From positions 5,140,042 through 5,204,041 of the forward strand of contig NC_050469.1 of the NCBI RefSeq assembly GCF_013373865.1: DNA of 64,000 nucleotides, written 5' to 3'. Under the pieces are notes generated by a model. It saw only the letters and a program-made list of their open reading frames with translations, ran no database searches and was not told the origin of the DNA. The position numbers and the translations under genes are program-made. Shown piece by piece: positions 1 through 15,000 of the stretch. Each line of letters opens with the position of its first letter. Positions within the stretch are counted from its first letter, which is position 1. The stretch comes from Monomorium pharaonis. Taxonomy: Eukaryota; Arthropoda; Insecta; Hymenoptera; Formicidae.

Positions 1-3000
1 TAGTTGCACATTCCACGACGATTATCGGAGCTTTCTTTTAAAGAATACCCGTTGCGGTTACAATGTGGAACGCGATTGCTTCTATATTTAGACATTAAGT
101 AAGTGCACGATAATTTCATTAACGTGAAAAGAGTGACAAGCGAGGGCTCTTAGTAGTTTGCGCGCGAAAGGCGTGACACTTTGGACCGCGTGCTTTTTCC
201 TGTATAGCGCGAAACGACGATAACGATGATCATGTTGTGCTAAAGACACCGCCTAACTTTACATAATTAAATGTTTTATCGCTAAAAAGATTTTATGGCA
301 TTGTTTACTCCACTTCTATAAGCGACAATGTTTTGAAGTAGATTATTAATAATAAGATTATACGTCTGTAATCTTTAATAACAAGATTTAAATATATCTT
401 CGAAAGAAATCGATTCTTTCGATATAATAATTTTCTTTCATCATTCTGGAATTGTTTTTACAATTAAAAATAATAAAATATAGATTTGATATAGGAAAGC
501 AAATTCGAATTATAAATTTATATTGACAGTTCTCTGTATGTACATATCATCGGATAACTGTCTATTATCTTATCAATATCAAGGCTGTGAAATATAAGAA
601 TTATCGCTCAGTATTATAGCATTATAAATATGCTATAATAAATCAAGCCACCAAATAGTATTTAAAACATTTTCAAAAACGTAATAAATTTTTCAATTTT
701 TTTCAAACTATTGATTTTATAATATTACAAGGTTTTTGCTTTTTTTCTTAATTTTTAAACATTGGTTAGTTTGATTTATTGCAATGCATTAGAAGAACTT
801 TTGGAGAAAGCTATGTTTGATTACACGCCAGAAACAGGAGAATCCAGATAAAACTTAGGAATGTGAAAAAGAATAGCGTGTATAGTTTTTCAAACACCAA
901 CGGTCTAATCTATGACGAGAGGTCTTTATCTCGTAGAAAGCATTTTACACATAATTCGACTACAAATAACTCAACAACGTGATCAGGAGCGATGGTTATC
1001 TCGTATCGGGTTCTAATTATAAGAGGCGACAGAGAAAAAAAAAGAGGAATTATGTCGTAGCCTTATATCGAAACGGATGGCAAAAGGAGAAGCACAGGAA
1101 AAAGGGTGTGACACGGAACTATACAGATGCATACCGTACGAGACCGAGCACTCTAAACAAGTTCCCCTAAAGCACGACGAACGTGGAGGGTCCCCTTAGA
1201 AATTATGCGAGGGTCACCCGTGTGGTCGAGATCACAAAGGTGCGCTGTCACGAAATTTAAAGGCATCCTAAAGCTGCACAGGAAATTTATGCTATATCGC
1301 ATAGAATTCATTATTATTAGAAAACCAATCAAAACTGGTCACACAAATGTAAAAGAAAAATCTTTTTCACTTCTCGGAAAACGGCTATCGTATCGCACTG
1401 CAATTCAATATTTCAAAATTTACAGCGGGTTGATTGTACTTATGAGAAATGTTATGGGTTTTTGTGAACTGAAAATATTCCGTACAATCAATCATCAATT
1501 ATCCATTACGAAGAATTGCACGATGTGAAATTATATGTTGCAGCTGAATGGCGAGCATTATGATTAGCGAGATTAGTAGGATTTATCAAGATTATACCTT
1601 ACATCGTGATTGCGTAGATCAGAATTTTTTTTATGTAAAATGAGAGTAAGGTATCGGTTGATTTATCAAGATAATTCTTACTTGATTATCGTATGTAAAT
1701 GATTTAAGTGCTTACGTATGGATTAGAGTGCATAAACCGACAATTTCGATCTTCCCGAATTTTGTGTTATTATCGTCGTCACTGATAATGATCTACTGAT
1801 TGGCGATGCAATAATTCATAATTTAATTTCTTAGAGAAGCACAACTTGATAATTCATATGAGCAATATTTTCAATTCATTCTAATATAATATTTCCGAAA
1901 ATATCTAATTTTCCATTTATTGCAAATATATATATAAATACATGTAAATATGCTTTTGACATTTATTTATACAATTTCAAAGAATCGAAATAAAAGAAAA
2001 ATATATATGTATACCACAAATTATAGGTAAACCAACATAATAATTTAGTTTTAATACATTTTTAAAAATATCTAGTTTAATTTAATTAAATCTAATTTCT
2101 CTAACAAAATTTATTAAATATTATTGCATCTTTATAGAATAAACTGAAAGTGTTTTTAATTTAAAGCTGCTAGAGTGGAGTCCACATATTAGGAGAATTA
2201 ATATGCGTACTTTGCTTTTTCCAACTACGTCGTTAACATGATAAGAGTGCAAAGTGCTCGCAATTAAAAAATTACCACGTGTTTTCGCCATGTGCCACTA
2301 TAACGACGACATTGACGCTGTGTAATGACATGCTCACACGTTCACGGTCACAAGAATTAGGTCAGAAGCTTGCTGCCGTCAATGAAGCGCAGGCAGATTG
2401 AACGAATTGTTCGGTTATGTCGCGATGAGTCGAGTCGTTTTATTTATCAACTAGGTTGATCGTAATTTTGCCAGATGCTCGATAGTCAAACGGCTCAATA
2501 GCTAAACGTCCGCAGTTGCAGCCAAAGAAAATATGCCGGCTAAATTATTACATATTGAATTATTTATATAATAATTTAATTCAGATATATTTATTTATTC
2601 TTGAGGAACGCTGGCAGTTACCACCAGCGAGATTTGCATCTTACTAATTTTCATGTTAATAAATCGTATTTCGGTCGGACAAGACTGTCTTTCTAAAGGA
2701 AGAGCTCGCTATGCTATCCTTAAAAGGTATAGGCACGACGAACTTATCGTGAATCAATGTGACATGTATACGCATTATGGCAAAATTGTTGACCCACTTT
2801 GTAAGGCCGATCAATTGCATAATCCTTATGCGGCTTATCCGTACGTTACGCACTTCTCGAGAAGTTCTTAAATGTACATTGTGGACGAAGGTTACCCAGT
2901 TGCTCTTGGCCGTATAAGGACTCTAAGCGCGAGAGAGAATGGTCAGTTTCAGAAAATATTGCGGCTCTGGTCGTATTGGAACATGATGAAAAGAGATGCT

Positions 3001-5566
3001 ATTCAGCTTGTTGTTATCAAAAAGGTCTTCATTTTTCTGTTACTTTAAAACAGAAATCGAATACCTATTTCTAGATTTCTTTTTAATATATAAATTGTAG
3101 TATCTTTTCATTATCTCTTGGATAAATTTTGAGTTTATATAGATGCATAATGGAATGTACATATTCAGCTAATTAACATCTAGTATTGAATCAAAATTGT
3201 TAAAATTGTTAAAATTTAAATTAAAATTTCAACAATTTTGATTTAAATTGGTTGGGCAATGAAATGTTCTTGGGCTTATGTATAATAGTAGTGCTTCATA
3301 AAAAGGAACAAGTTTAAAAGAGTGTCTCTTTTATTGAGTATACGGCTCAATAAATTTAATAATAAATATAATTCATTGTTACCTCTAATTCTAATTCTAT
3401 TGTATATTAAATACAAAAATTTTTTTTTAGTTTTTATAAATTATTTTATAATATATTTTATTGTATAAGACTTATACGTTTCAAAACGATTGAATTCGAA
3501 TTATCTACTATTAAAGTTAATTAATAATTATTCATCAGACGAAATAAATTCAGACTTGATAAATTTCCACTACTAAATGCCATTTAATTGCTTCTTGCTT
3601 ATAAAGAATTTTTAAACAACACAAAGCTTGCCTTGTTAATCCATTTTTGATTGTACTAAGATATATATGCATATACGAGTATGCATGTATATGTATATGT
3701 ATATACGCAACAGGTACTTGACATTTGATACATTTAAATTTGTATTTATAAATTATGGCTTACCCGTTACTATGAAATATGGTTTAACTTATTTGTATGC
3801 AATTATGTAATTCAGTCGCGGTATTGGTACCGAGTCACGCGAAACTGACTTGATTAGTTACCCGTCGATGTATTATTGACATGACATCAGAATGTGTGCG
3901 AGTATGTGTACACAAGTTTCTATACAGTCTGGTCATTTAAAAGCTTGAATACATATTGGGATATTCATCACAGCGAAACATAGAATAACGTCATCTTTAA
4001 ATTCATCTGTGAACATGATCTCGCCGAGATTTTGCACGTTATAAGAAACTGCATTCTCACTTTGTATATGAATGAGTAATAAGAAGACGAGCGACGGTCA
4101 TAAGGGCTCATAAGGCACCAAATAATGCGTTCCCATATATATTTTATAATTTTTATTTAACGTCTTTTTAATTCTTTCAATATATTTTTATTTCAAATAT
4201 AGTACTTTCTCACTATAAAATATACTATTAAAAATATATATACATATACATTAACTATACTGCGCATGATTTCAAATGTAGGAGTTCTTGTAAGTATTAT
4301 AGGAATCCATAACTATTAATTTAAAAAAATGCAAGATTGAAATGAGGAGTTCCTGCCAAGGCCACAGTCTTCGAAACTCGAACATTCTGTGGTCTTGATA
4401 CTTTATTCACACAGTTTTATAACAGTCAACGATTATTATCTAGCTAAATTATTTATGCAATCGCTTAAGTAAGTTTATACCACAGAAAAGCGGATTTTCG
4501 AGTGAATCATTGAAAGTGCATTAAGGATATGTTGTCTCATCGGCAAATTTTATATTGGAAATCAGTATAAAAGAGCTGTCTAAGAAATCTTACCTAAGAA
4601 ATATTGATTGCCCGTCACGTTAATTATTTAGTTTTTATTTAGTTTTCTCATTTTATTCCTGCAATTTATTTCCATTTTTAGCATTTCTGCAATATCTATT
4701 TACGTTTCTAAAGACTCTCCAAGATATAACTTCTGTTTTTCTTTCTACTTTGGTTATTAATAGAAACTGTCTTTCTTTGATAAGTTTTTTTCAGATATTT
4801 AAATAAATAAAATTATAAATTAATTCTAATATATGATATCATTAAATTTTTTTGGAGAAGTCATACACGCTACGCTTTTTTAGAGTTTTTGACACAATGT
4901 TTTGAGTTTCTATTCCATATTTTTGTTACGTTTAAGATTAATTAGTAAGTGCTAATTTTCCTTAAAGTTCGAACTTAGTGATCACGATGTTTACATAAAG
5001 TTGTCACATATAGGAGTGGTTGAGTGATCCACTTGAAGGAAAGTGTTTACTTAAGTATACTAATAGCAATAAAATTTACGTGCGAGAAATATCAATAATT
5101 AAAACTGTCTGTAGACTTTATGTCATTCGACGCAAGTATGACATAAGAAAGAAGCTATGCTGGAATGAGTCACAATGTGGAGAAAGTTTTCTGGTAGGAT
5201 AGATTCCGCGTTTTGTGTTAAGTTTCATAGTGTTCTAAGTCTGCCTATTAGAATTAACTTTGTGATTAAGGGCTTCGACAACATTGTTTCCCAAGTACAT
5301 ATTTGTGCACTCTCTTGAGTAAGCTTGGCACGTAATAAAATTCAAATTAGATTACGAAGTGTTCATAATAATCAACGCATAAATAATCAACAATGTTTAA
5401 AGCATTGAAGTTTTATATACTTCTGATGATTAATAAAATATAATGCTCTTATAAAATTCTATATTTTGTTTCATATAAGTTGAATTCTTAACCATGAAAC
5501 ATAAATTATAATGTTCTTTTTCTATACTGATGTTGAGAGAGAAGGAGAGAAAAAGAGAAAGAGAGA

Positions 5567-5567
<1 letters not shown>

Positions 5568-5650
<83 letters not shown>
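5568..5650 (+). repeat. (TG)41 microsatellite
   Basis: Uninterrupted TG repeat preceded by a GA-rich stretch from 5535. Confidence 0.98.
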
Positions 5651-5653
<3 letters not shown>

Positions 5654-5904
5654 ATTAAAGTAAGGAGGATAAAGGAAAATAAGAATGTGATAGTTTTATC
5701 TGCTAATTCTGGTTGTGTAATGCATTTTCGAAGTATCGAATCGAACGCGATAATATGTCTATTAGCTGTATTACCTCGCAAATGATATATCGAGTGCGAT
5801 TACATTCTGTGAATTTATAATTCAATTTTGCTTGACAAAATTAATGTTACATTTTAGTTGGGTAATTTCGAAGATGAATTATCTTTTATCTATATTTATA
5901 TTAC

Positions 5905-5905
5905 A

Positions 5906-5936
<31 letters not shown>
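5905..5936. repeat. (AT)n microsatellite
   Basis: Alternating AT with one GT interruption near the right end. Confidence 0.9.
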
Positions 5937-8900
5937 TTAAAATTTAAACAATTAGTTTAAAAGTAGAAAATGAATTTAATAATCAATATGGAACTATTAT
6001 TAAATACTAAAATCCGTTTCAATCAAAAAATGACACATTTTCTTATTTCTTGTAATATATCGGTTTAATATGCTCAATCTATTATAGTATAGAAAAACTA
6101 TATTATAATTATAAGTATATATTATTTATATACAGAACATCTTTATATAATTTCTTTCATTTGTATATTTGTGACCAATTGACTAAATCTTTTCTTAAAA
6201 AATATGTGGCCATGTAATATCAATAATATTTTTCAACTATTAATAATTGACAGCAAAATTTTATTGCAATTGACAAATAAACATTTTGATTTCTTTTACT
6301 GTAATAAAATTTTAATTTTATTACAATGTTTACGTAGTTTTTTATGAAAACATTGTCACTGGATCGTATAGTACATGACTTATTTTTTGTTCGCGTAGAA
6401 ACACGTAAGAATAATAAGGCATACGCAAGAATCCTGGTTCCCTATTATTCGCTCCTAGAACGGAAACCACTTTATTCTACTTCCGGCGGTTAATACAGAT
6501 ATCCTCTTCGGGGATGAAGCATCTCTATTTTTAGAGTACGGATATAATACAACACATTCATCGTATAATATTCGTAGAAAGAACTTTATCGATGAGTAAC
6601 AGTAAAATTATATTTCGAAGAAGATTACTATATACAAAATAAATAATTGAAAATCACTGTATGTGTGTATCTTATGTGTTATATAAATATATAAACGAGA
6701 TAAAAGAATTGCAAGAAATATCTAGAAGATACAGAAGATATTTGTATATATCTTGTCTCGCGAATAACAATAAAGCAAATAGCATTTTAAAATATAAGGC
6801 TTTGGGATAAATAAAATATTAAAAATATTAAATCAATCTTTCACATATATTATTTGCAGATGCAATATTTGCTATATAATATTGTAAAATCACAGACGTA
6901 TATGTCTGCGATACAAAATTGCAATGTAGAATGCGCTGAAATGTTTGCTTTACTCCATGGTAATACTAGCTGCGATATTCAAAGAGTGCTGACAGAGACT
7001 GTGTCACGCTCGTGATAATATTCGCCTTCGTGTCAATAAACGCAAACCTTTTTTACTTCAATCGTTTCTTTCAAAGAAAATATTCGCTCAAGATCGTAAC
7101 GTTTGTGATATTACAAGCTCGGTGTCAGTCATTATCATATATCTATTTCTCTCCGCGTGGTACAAACACGCAGACAGGCATTGAACCTTATATAGCAATT
7201 ATAGGAAGTGGTCGTGACTCAGGGCTTTTAACTTATAGCATCGATAAAGGTGATTATGTACCCAACACTACCTTAAAGTCATAGTGTATTGTATATATAT
7301 ACATATATATAACAATTTGATTAAGACTACATTAACGGATTTAATTATAATATATTTTCTAATATTTATACTTGCTTTGTGCATTAATTATACCTTCTTT
7401 ATTTTTTAAGCTATTAATAATAGCTATTCTAATGACACTATTCACTATTACTAACAATAGTAAATTTTATTTAAATAATATTTTTTGCTTCCGACATATG
7501 TATACAGAGAAATAATAATGCTACCGCATATTCATTGATTGTGTCATTATTGGAATAGATTGACTTTTTAAAATAAAATTATATTAGATGTTAATAATAC
7601 CTCTTCCAAGCACAATTGTAATAAGAGATTGCAACATTAATTCTTTTAAACGTTAACGAATTTGGGGGTATTAAATTACGAAAACGCGATGAATTTCGGA
7701 TAGAATGAAACAGAATTTCTTTTTTTCCAAGCAAGACTCGTGTACTGGCAGTTCAAAACACGCAACGTCATAGTTAATCTTAATGTATACGGTGCGACGT
7801 TCTGAGACAAATGATTTCGTACCGGTGAAATATAACGAGTTGGCTCGAACTGCATTCCGCAGACGATAAGCATATCTTGGTTCGTAATGAGTGCGAGCCT
7901 CTCCACAAACTTTGCAACGAGTGTCTTTCAGTATTCCAAAACGTGCAAAATATACTCACTTCAATAACTTCCTCACTTTTCCATAAAAAAAAAATAATTT
8001 TACAATTGTAATTAACTGTTAATTATTATTAATTTTTATAATATAATTTATAATAATTAATACATTAAAAATTGCTGATTTTTCTATCATTAAAAAAAAC
8101 ATTTTATAAAAATTATATAATTGTTTTATCAAGGAAATCAACACAATTCCAATAACTATATTCATAATCTTGTTGCGAATGTTCATATCTGTGTGTCTAG
8201 AACGAGATAAGTGTGGTATAAATAGTTAGATAGAAATAATGTAAACGTTGCGATAAATTCACGAGTTTATCAATTTTATAATGATTCAGGAAATTGTAGC
8301 TCGAAGGAAGGAAAACGACTGATAAAAATGTTTCTCTATCCATGTATGCGGTAATATTCGGTTTTTATCCTTCTGGCAAATACGATGATTATTAATTGTT
8401 AAAGTTTCTACTTTTCTTAAAGAGAGAAAAATTGTTTATACATGTTTCTAATTTCTTATTAATATCAAAAATACTTCGAAGCTAATCTATTCTAAAGAAA
8501 TTAATGATAAAAACGTTTTTCCACTTATAGAAAATATTCCTATTTATCACTATTGAACATTTAGTGATTTAGTCTATAAATAAATCGCCTAAAGTAAAAT
8601 ATAATAATCTTTCGAGTTAAAGAATTATTTATTTCATGTAATTTCATATACACATTTGTAATTATTGCTTTTTTCAAAATTGCATTAAAAAAATTAATGT
8701 AATATTTAAGTTATTAATTTACCAAATATGACTCTTTAGTTTGTCGTGAGAATCAGATACGGAATTAATTTTGCGTTTCGCAACGTTACGAAATTAAAAC
8801 TATAAATTAGCACACGAATTTTCTGCAACGTCTCCCGAGAAGTAAGAGGTAGGCAGTCGAACATTAGTCACGCGTGAAGAAAGACGAGAACTATTAGTTC

Positions 8901-11399
8901 CGTTGCGGAATAGTGCAATTTCAAATGCGATATTGTGCACAAAAAATGGTCGAGAAGGTATCGAAGAGTGGGGAAGAGGTGCAGGCCGAAGAAGTGTACC
9001 ATGGCCAGCAGGTTTCGTGAGGGACGCTCCCTTCTTCGGCAACTGGATCTCATTTTAATTCCCCTCGAAAGAAACGATCGCTTAGCAGCTGTTGTTGCTT
9101 ACGAAACGCGTGCATCTCCGCAGGATATTTGAGGTGAGAAAAGGTAATCGATTTTGCGACCCGGAATAAGATAGAAACGCATTTCCGAAACATAGCGCAC
9201 GAAAACGCAATTGTTTAAAACAACGTATTTGCATTAATAAAACTTATAACTTTTAGTTATTAAATTAATTAATGTCCTCCTAACGAGATGTATACAACTT
9301 CTATAGAAATATCTGACTTCTGATTGAAGTTTATAATTGATCAGTTCTCAGTAAAAATGTTGAGATATTAAACGAGTATTAAAATGTCCCCTTCAAATAA
9401 AATTAAATTGTGATAATGTGCTTGAATTTCGTTATCCCTGATCTTAATTTAGTCCCGCGAAACTAAATTTGCATCGAAATCACATGCGATTACTTATCGC
9501 GATTATCCATGTCGAATACATAATAAGAGTTTTGCATCAGCTGCTATTACATTTTTAACATTTAAAAACGTTTATAAAGTGGCCAATAATTTTTCTCGAA
9601 AGTTCATTCTTTGTGTTCAGCAAATTATACAAAAACATTTACACAAAATTGATTGCGAGGTATTTCGAATATGTTTCGCACCTGAAATATTTTAAGATAA
9701 AAAATAAAACGTTATGAATAATCTACATATTAATAAATTAAATAAAAAACGTACATGACACATTTTTTTAAATTTTATATAATCATATATTAAAAAGATT
9801 GTATTTTTCTGAGTCTTATCAAACTCCTCGAAATTATTGTTACAATTAGCAGTGTAATAAACTTTCGAAATTGCGACACGTTGTCCTCAGTTAATTCACG
9901 ACCATTTCTCTCGAGAAGAACTTTATTGCCAATTGTTTTCCTGAAAGCTTCACTATATGCTATGCACACTTGAATGGAGAGCATTTACCATTTGAATGAA
10001 TACGATTGAAGGTACATATATGGGTTTGTGTTATGAAATGACTTATAGCTGGCGAGAATTGCTTCGTCTCGGAATCGTGAAACCGGGCGAACGTAAAGCA
10101 CGCGTTTAAACACAGCTGCGAGATAAACGACACGCCCGCTTGGAGCTTAACAAAGGTTCGCCAAGCTGGATACTATGTCGCGAATTTTTACCAACTGTTG
10201 CGCACATTTCCTGTTTCTCACTTGTATAACGATATACGAATATTACATGACATCAAAATTGTACGTGATCGGAATAGAAGAATTACACCAGAAACCAACG
10301 GGAATTATTAAAATTTACGTACATTACATAATTTGCGACACGCAATAAAAGGTGATTGTTCAAAATTCGAAATAGTGTTTATATATTCCTTAGTGTATTT
10401 ATACTACACATTTATCAGCGCGTAGTTAGATAACGTAAACACGAAGTACGTGAACGAATGTGCGAGGATACGAATAACGATAGTCTATTTCATTATTTAT
10501 TATATCACACATTAGTACGTAGACTCCATAATTTTTTTGCAGTAACTGTATATTCGAAAATTATAATCACGAAGTAAAGTAGAGCTATAAGATGATATTT
10601 TCAGCCTTTAAACACATATTTACTTTTGATTTTATGCAAAAATTAACACTTGTGGGCTACTTGTTTCTCATGTTTCTCATTTTATTCAACGGGAATAAAA
10701 CTTCATTTTTATTGTACAAAAGATAAAAAAGCAAAAGAAAGAAATTCAATTACAAATTCTATAATATTTTGTTAATTTTAAAGTTCAACAACATCACATG
10801 ATTCAAATTGTATGCCTCTCTAAACATTTGCCACTGGTGAACTATGTACGGGCGAAAAAAAGTGAGCTAATATTATTGATCCGGTCATAATAACATGTTA
10901 AGAAACAGCTGTGGAAATAAAGCACAAAATACTATATACATAAAAAATAAATAGGACTTAATATCTTAACAAAAAAACCGAAATATCTTCGGGTGCTTGA
11001 TTTCATTACGGTAAATATAATATTTTACTTATTTAAATTAGCAAGCTATGGAAATGATTGTAATTCTGTCATTTAAAGTCATAGAATGAGAAATTTTTAT
11101 TATCGTAATTTGAAACATCATTACATTTAATTGAAACCAAGCATAACAATCTTTTAACAACAATTCGACTATCCTTTATCATTTCGAAATTATCCCTGAA
11201 CTCATACTCCACCCAGCGGTCTCGAAATAGGTCAATGAGAACAATGGTATCAGCAATGATTTAATGTAATCAACGTAATTAACGACTAATTAACTCAACG
11301 ATATCCATTAAGGGATAAGGCGTAGAGAGAGAACCTGTCACTTTTAACAAAAATTTTATAATAATAATAACTAGGTCACTTTATCGCATTCATCTAACG

Positions 11400-12050
11400 T
11401 CGCATTTATCCCCGATTTGACCCAGCCACCCCGGCCAGGCGATTCCATTCATAGACGCGCGTTCAGTAGTCCGGTGAATGGGCGCCTGCGCGGAAATGCA
11501 CCCTCTGTAGGTCGAGTCCACGAGTCCACGTCAAAAGTGGCGGTTAGGGGACTTGGGGGGGGGGTGAAGCGGAGGGTGGTTGTTGACTAGGTCAGGGTGG
11601 CAGGAATGTCAGCGATCGCGCGTACGCGGGGTTTCTCACCTTCCTCTGCGCCTCCGCGGCGAATCCGGACTTGGCGGCTCTGTTGCAGGCCATATTCTTT
11701 TTCGCCTCGAGGGTATGGTCGCGCGCTCGGGCGGGGTGGTGCAAATCGCGAGGGGGTTAATCGGCGGAAACGCCAACGGAAACCACGTTCACACCTCGGC
11801 GGACGCGACTCGACTGGCGGGAGCCGACGATGAAACGACGGCGACGACGATGGCAACAACACGTTCCGCCGGAGTTCCCGCGGCGCGCCCGGCGATTGGC
11901 CGCGCCGAAGTATTGAGCTTTCGTCGCCGGCGGCAGCGCGTCCGCGACACGTGATCTCCGTTCTCCAAACCGCTGACGGAGATGACGTCAGACGACGAGC
12001 GGATTCCTGGAGACGAGGAGGGTCGCGGTTTCGCTACGTTTCCATTAATT
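11400..12050. promoter_or_regulatory. GC/CpG-rich island with promoter-like motifs
   Basis: A sharp GC- and CpG-rich island in otherwise AT-rich DNA. It holds an inverted CCAAT box (GATTGGC near 11894), CACGTG at 11948-11953, a palindromic CRE (TGACGTCA) at 11983-11990, and an 11-base G run near 11555. A second TGACGTCA is at 12507-12514 outside the island. Open frames here look accidental. It could be a promoter of a non-coding transcript or of a gene beyond the left edge. Confidence 0.4.
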
Positions 12051-15000
12051 CGCGCGAATCTTTAAAGGAATATTCTCACTTTCGGTATTTAAGAAAAAAA
12101 AAAACCTTTTTTGAGGAAATTTTTTTTGAAAAAAGTTTAAAAGTTATAAGTTATAAATTTGAAACTGAAGTATATTTATATTTTGACATTTGAATGTTCT
12201 TTACAAATTTTTTTTCAAATATTAGGAAAGATTTTTTCGGCAATTTATTTTTAAATCTGTATGAGTATGTAAAAAAAATAGTTGATACTTTTCTTCAAGA
12301 TTTTTTTCATGCCGAAAGAATAAAAAATTTAGAATTTTTATTTGATTAAAAGCATGTGTTAAGTTGACGTGCAGATAAGTATTTTTGAAAATAAAAACAT
12401 AGAACAAATTTTGTGTTTTCAATGCAAAAATTTCGTTACGTTACATCTAATTAAAAATTTAAATCATCTTTTGCATTTCTTTCTATACCTACTTATGAAC
12501 TGGAGATGACGTCAGGGTAGGAATTCTGAGAACCGTCTGATACCGTCTGGGAATTCAAAACCTCTGGTTCACATGATTGATTTCTGACCCATATTTAATT
12601 TCACGGCTATCGTAAATCCATTCAGGATTCAGGAATATACAAAAAATTAAGTATTTGTTCGATAAAAATTATAAAATGAAAATCTTTTTACTTTCTTTTT
12701 TTTATTTTAATAAATTGATTTTTACATTTATTGACTTTGAGGTATTATTTTTTAATGGGACTTTATTCGATTTTACTTTAAGAAATAAAGTAAAAAAAAT
12801 TTGCTTGTGAAATAATGCATTTCGCTTGAATTTGATGGCCTCAATTTTGTTGAACTCTCGTACGCGTCTCCTTCGGTTTCGACTTCGGCTTTAGCTACAA
12901 TCGCCGAAGAACGAACGACCTTCTCCGAGGCCTCGTGCAGGCTTCCTACATGGAGCAAAAAAAGTGCCCGCTGGGTCATGGAACCTTCGATGGATATAGG
13001 CTATAGGAGGTTTCTCCGTATGCCTTCACCCGGGCCTTATTGTTACTGCTCCGTGAAGGGAACTCGTTCTGTAAACGAAACTGGCGTATCACGCTGGCGA
13101 TTCATGTAGATTGAGTTTGTATCACGAAAAAGATTAACCAGGATTGTATCGTAGATTTCAAAACATTACACGGATTATTTACATGTTGTTTACATTATGT
13201 TTACGTTTACGCAAATTATTCTTATGTGGATAATTTGAACGATGTAAATTCAATATTATAAATTGAATAATACAGTACAGGAAAAGCAATAAGGTTATAA
13301 AGTTTTTAATATTTCTAACTTTGTTTTATTGACATAATAAAAGTATATAATACAAAAAATAGAATAATGGAATATAATTATTATTTCTAAAATATATCTA
13401 AAAATTTGAATCTTCTATCATCCATTGATTATTGCTTATATAGATAATAAATGAAACATAGTTATATTTTATATTGCAAGATAAATTATTTCTATTTTAT
13501 ATGTAAAACGTCAAATCTCAAAATTAAATATTATAAATTTAGTAAACCATCAGATGCATTATAATAAAAAAAAAAAAAAAAAATGAATTGCATGCATCAG
13601 AAACATCTTCTGTATCGTAACTGTATCGTACAATTTATAATTGACAAGTTGCAAAAGAGCTGTTGAAAGATTCTTTTTCAATTCGAAAAGAATACTTTGG
13701 ACATTTATTACATATTTGTATATATAGCACTAGAAATATAAATCAATTTTTGTTGACGCTATAAATAATACTGCGACATTTCACATTTTGAGAATTAGCT
13801 TAATCAAATTTTTCGAATAAATTAACATTTATATCGTTTAAATCTTTGCAAAATTTGCGAACAGAACTTGACAGAATGTACGTACCATTTTAGTTTTTTT
13901 CTCAAACGTTGCACGTTATGCTTGCTAACTCCTGCACATTTTACGACCCCGTTCTGATCTATTTGCATTTCTACCAGTTTCTAAGGACGCTCGGTACTCC
14001 GTGAGAAAAGCGGCGCCGTATCAAAAGGAATGCTCGGAATTTACTTAATAACAACTTCCTCCTGTGTATACGTGGCAAAAAACTAACCAGAGAAATCTGG
14101 GCTCGCTTTCCGATATCACATATCTTTACGTTTGCATCTTTTATTCATGTTTCGCTTAAAATGTACCATTTAATTGCGGTCTACACACGACACAGAAGAA
14201 ATTCTGAAAGACATAGGTCTTACCTTTTTATAAATTTGAAGAAATGTTCTCTATATCTTATTCATAAATATTACATAATTTTTTTATTTAAAATATTTTA
14301 AATATAATTTTAAAATTGTTTTTTGTAGGCCAAAAATATTAATTTCAACTTTTAACAAATATCATAGCATTAAAATGTTCCCTTACAAGAAATATGAAAG
14401 AATATATTTAAGACTTATTTTATCTATTTACTAAAAAATTACAAGGAATTTATTCATTTGTCGCATTGATTAGGCTAATTATTGCTTTATCGTCTTTTAA
14501 TTATGCAGAATTCAGGCACGATTTTAATTTATCACAATCTATATTTAAGTTTAATATCTTTTTCAATTTGAAACAAGTGCATTTAATGATACATATATAT
14601 TTGCATCTATATATTATATTTGAAGGATTGATTATATGAATGTAACTATTATGCTTGGTCGTGCATTTGACTCGATATTGAATAAACATATGTCGTATTT
14701 GAAATCAATTATAATCGGCCTTCGGACAGTGTGCACTAAATTTCTGTTTAAGCGCATTGATACGTATGTCACGTATCGATGACTCAATCGCTTGCATTGG
14801 AACTTCAGTACATATTACGTATGTGCCTCGAGATACTGCTTCGACAGAACATTTTGTTTTCACTCAAAGATGAAATACTTCTTACTTGTTCGCAAATACT
14901 TGTAAGAAAATTATTAACATATTTACTTTTCACCTATAAAAAAATTACAATGTTGAAAAAACAAAAGATGTGCATACTATTGAGAAAATGGATATGAAGG

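Larger units (their letters stand above)
1..11399. other. AT-rich sequence without a recognisable gene
   Basis: Many stops in all frames. The open frames are short, overlap on both strands and show no domain, signal peptide or splice logic. It contains the TG and AT microsatellites and small AT hairpins near 3186-3240 and 4354-4395 (CCACAG/CTGTGG). I see no RNA gene or transposase remnant. Confidence 0.6.

Noticed and set aside
5567..5785. Open frame starting with alternating Cys-Val
   Set aside because: Pure translation of the TG microsatellite.
8935..9132. Plus-strand frame ending near a GAG|GTGAGA donor-like site
   Set aside because: The frame stops just before the site, the peptide is not recognisable, and no partner acceptor was found.
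11580..11954. Overlapping open frames on both strands in the CpG island
   Set aside because: All frames are open because of high GC; Arg-rich, no domain, no conserved start or splice sites.
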